Made by a program: the position numbers and the translations under genes
Part shown: in pieces, positions 5,367 to 6,385 of the stretch
Position numbering within the stretch: the stretch's first letter is position 1
How the letters are laid out: each line of letters opens with the position of its first letter
NCBI GenBank assembly: GCA_017848155.1
Contig: JAGAKC010000083.1
Coordinates: 1-6,385, forward strand
DNA length: 6,385 nucleotides
Origin: Oscillospiraceae bacterium
GTDB lineage: Bacteria; Bacillota; Clostridia; Oscillospirales; Ruminococcaceae
Direction of reading: 5' to 3'
Notes under the pieces: model-generated
The model's input: only the letters and a program-made list of their open reading frames with translations
The model's database searches: none
What the model was told of the DNA's origin: nothing

Positions 5367-6176
5367 ATGGATCACAAAATCAAAAACGACAACTTCGACT
5401 TAAAACAGACCTTTCTGTGCGGTCAGTGCTTCCGCTGGACAGAAACGGAAGAGAACATCTTTCACGGAATAGCACACGGAAGGTATCTCAGGATACGACA
5501 GGAAACAAACAGAGTCACTCTGCTGGATATAAACGAAAAGGATATACCTCTCTGGGAGGATTATTTTGACCTGTCCACCGACTACGCCGCACTTATCGAC
5601 AGGTTTTCATCCGACCCCACGCTGTCTGCTGCCTGCAAAAGCTCATACGGAATACGTATACTGCGGCAGGAGCCTTTTGAAACGCTCATCAGCTTTATCA
5701 TCTCACAGAACAACAATATCCCCCGAATTTCAGGGATAATCGGCAGATTGTGTGAAGGCTTCGGAGAAAAGCTGGACGGCGGATATGCTTTTCCGTCAGC
5801 TGAAAGTCTGAAAGGTGTTACTCCCGAGGAGCTTGCGCCGCTGCGTGCGGGCTTCCGTGCAAGATACATCTGCGACGCTGTGAGCAAGGTAAACAGCGGT
5901 GAGATAGACTTTGACGAAATAAATGCACTGCCGATTGATACGGCACGTGAAAAGCTCAAGACCATCGTCGGCGTCGGGGATAAGGTGGCAGATTGCGTAT
6001 TACTTTTCGGCTTCGGCAAAAAGGACGCTTTTCCTCGTGATGTCTGGGTAAAGCGACTCATGGCTGCTTTCTATCCCGACGGACTTCCCGAATGTACCAT
6101 TGGTGCAGAGGGCGTCGCACAGCAGTACCTTTTTGACTACGTAAGAAACAACAACGGACTTTTAAGCACCGTATAA
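5367..6176 (+). CDS. OGG1-type 8-oxoguanine DNA glycosylase/AP lyase
   Basis: This 269-residue protein matches the eukaryote-like OGG1 family found in some clostridia. The family excises 8-oxoguanine from DNA and nicks the abasic site. The N-terminal OGG domain (about 1-100) includes FLCGQCFRW, resembling the human SGQSFRW segment. The HhH-GPD domain follows, with ISQNNNIPR at 112-120 and GFRARYI at 162-168. The hairpin GVGDKVADC carries the catalytic lysine K206 (human K249), and FPRDVW carries the aspartate D225 (human D268). AQQYLFDYVR near the C-terminus matches the end of the human catalytic core. Length fits bacterial members, and all catalytic residues are present. Start ATG 5367 is preferred over TTG 5355 on Shine-Dalgarno spacing. 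The gene has its own strong promoter, diverges from the DUF6062/tsaD operon and is followed after 29 nt by a zinc-ribbon gene with no terminator between. Confidence 0.93.
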   Translation: MDHKIKNDNFDLKQTFLCGQCFRWTETEENIFHGIAHGRYLRIRQETNRVTLLDINEKDIPLWEDYFDLSTDYAALIDRFSSDPTLSAACKSSYGIRILRQEPFETLISFIISQNNNIPRISGIIGRLCEGFGEKLDGGYAFPSAESLKGVTPEELAPLRAGFRARYICDAVSKVNSGEIDFDEINALPIDTAREKLKTIVGVGDKVADCVLLFGFGKKDAFPRDVWVKRLMAAFYPDGLPECTIGAEGVAQQYLFDYVRNNNGLLSTV

Positions 6177-6205
6177 CTACATATCAACTGAAAGGAAAAA
6201 TTAAC

Positions 6206-6385
6206 ATGTATTGTAATCAATGTGGAAATATCGTACCCGAAAATGCAGTTTTCTGCTCATTCTGCGGCGCAAAATGCAACCTTTCCACCGCAGCTCCCAC
6301 AAGCACGATAGTGTCTGCGCCACAGCCTGCGACCGAGATTGCTGCACCTGTAAATGAAGCGCCCGTAAATCCTGCTCCCGAGCCG
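6206..6385 (+). CDS. Zinc-ribbon protein, N-terminal part (3' end outside window)
   Basis: An ATG at 6206 preceded by AAAGGA (6191-6196, 9-nt spacing) opens a frame that stays open to the right edge, giving exactly 60 codons. The protein begins MYCNQCGNIVPENAVFCSFCGAKC, a classical short zinc ribbon with ligands C3, C6, C17 and C20 and an extra cysteine at 24. It continues into a low-complexity linker rich in A, P, T and E (about 27-60). Such N-terminal ribbons in Firmicutes usually head proteins with a membrane segment or another domain further on, which cannot be seen here. The function is therefore unknown. The 29-nt gap after the glycosylase gene and the absence of a terminator suggest cotranscription. 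Confidence 0.85.
   Translation, partial: MYCNQCGNIVPENAVFCSFCGAKCNLSTAAPTSTIVSAPQPATEIAAPVNEAPVNPAPEP

Noticed and set aside
1..6385. Defence system, prophage or integrative element
   Set aside because: No integrase, transposase, nuclease, methylase or phage gene was found. CPBP proteins alone are not evidence of phage defence despite the old Abi label.

Overview
The window looks like chromosomal DNA of a moderate-GC Firmicute of the Ruminococcus/Oscillospiraceae type. This rests on AAAGGA-type ribosome sites, gene content (a ComM/YifB ATPase, a DUF6062-like protein, an OGG1-type glycosylase, CPBP proteases) and the style of the divergent shikimate-kinase-like protein. The genus is an inference from recall; no rRNA or other marker gene is present.

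Layout from left to right. Positions 1-407 (+) hold the 3' end of a ComM/YifB AAA+ ATPase gene. Positions 408-762 carry no credible gene. Most of this gap is one dense, highly structured element (about 427-756): many perfect hairpins bounded by two near-identical 35-nt palindromic repeats. A Rho-independent terminator facing the minus strand sits inside it. Positions 763-5240 hold six minus-strand genes with short gaps (15-35 nt) or overlap, probably one operon. In transcription order they are a DUF6062-like protein with duplicated cysteine/histidine clusters, tsaD (tRNA t6A synthesis), a small AT-rich lipoprotein with a possible chagasin/I42-like fold, a divergent shikimate-kinase-like P-loop kinase, and two tandem CPBP (CAAX-protease-like) membrane proteins joined by a one-base stop/start overlap. 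The structured element gives this operon its 3' end.

Positions 5241-5366 are a divergent intergenic region. It contains a nearly mirror-symmetric pair of sigma-A-type promoters: TTGATT-17-TATAAT reading right and TTGATT-17-TACAAT reading left, with the two -10 boxes back to back and one base between them. Rightward lie an OGG1-type 8-oxoguanine DNA glycosylase (5367-6176) and, 29 nt later, the start of a zinc-ribbon protein gene that leaves the window (6206-6385).

The window combines housekeeping functions (tRNA modification, oxidative DNA repair, a DNA-processing ATPase) with several poorly characterised accessory proteins. I see no integrase, transposase, CRISPR array, phage gene or toxin-antitoxin pair. 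The most unusual items are the structured element, the symmetric promoter, the kinase that lacks the expected shikimate-binding arginine, and the duplicated metal-site architecture of the DUF6062-like protein. No complete new multi-gene system can be demonstrated.
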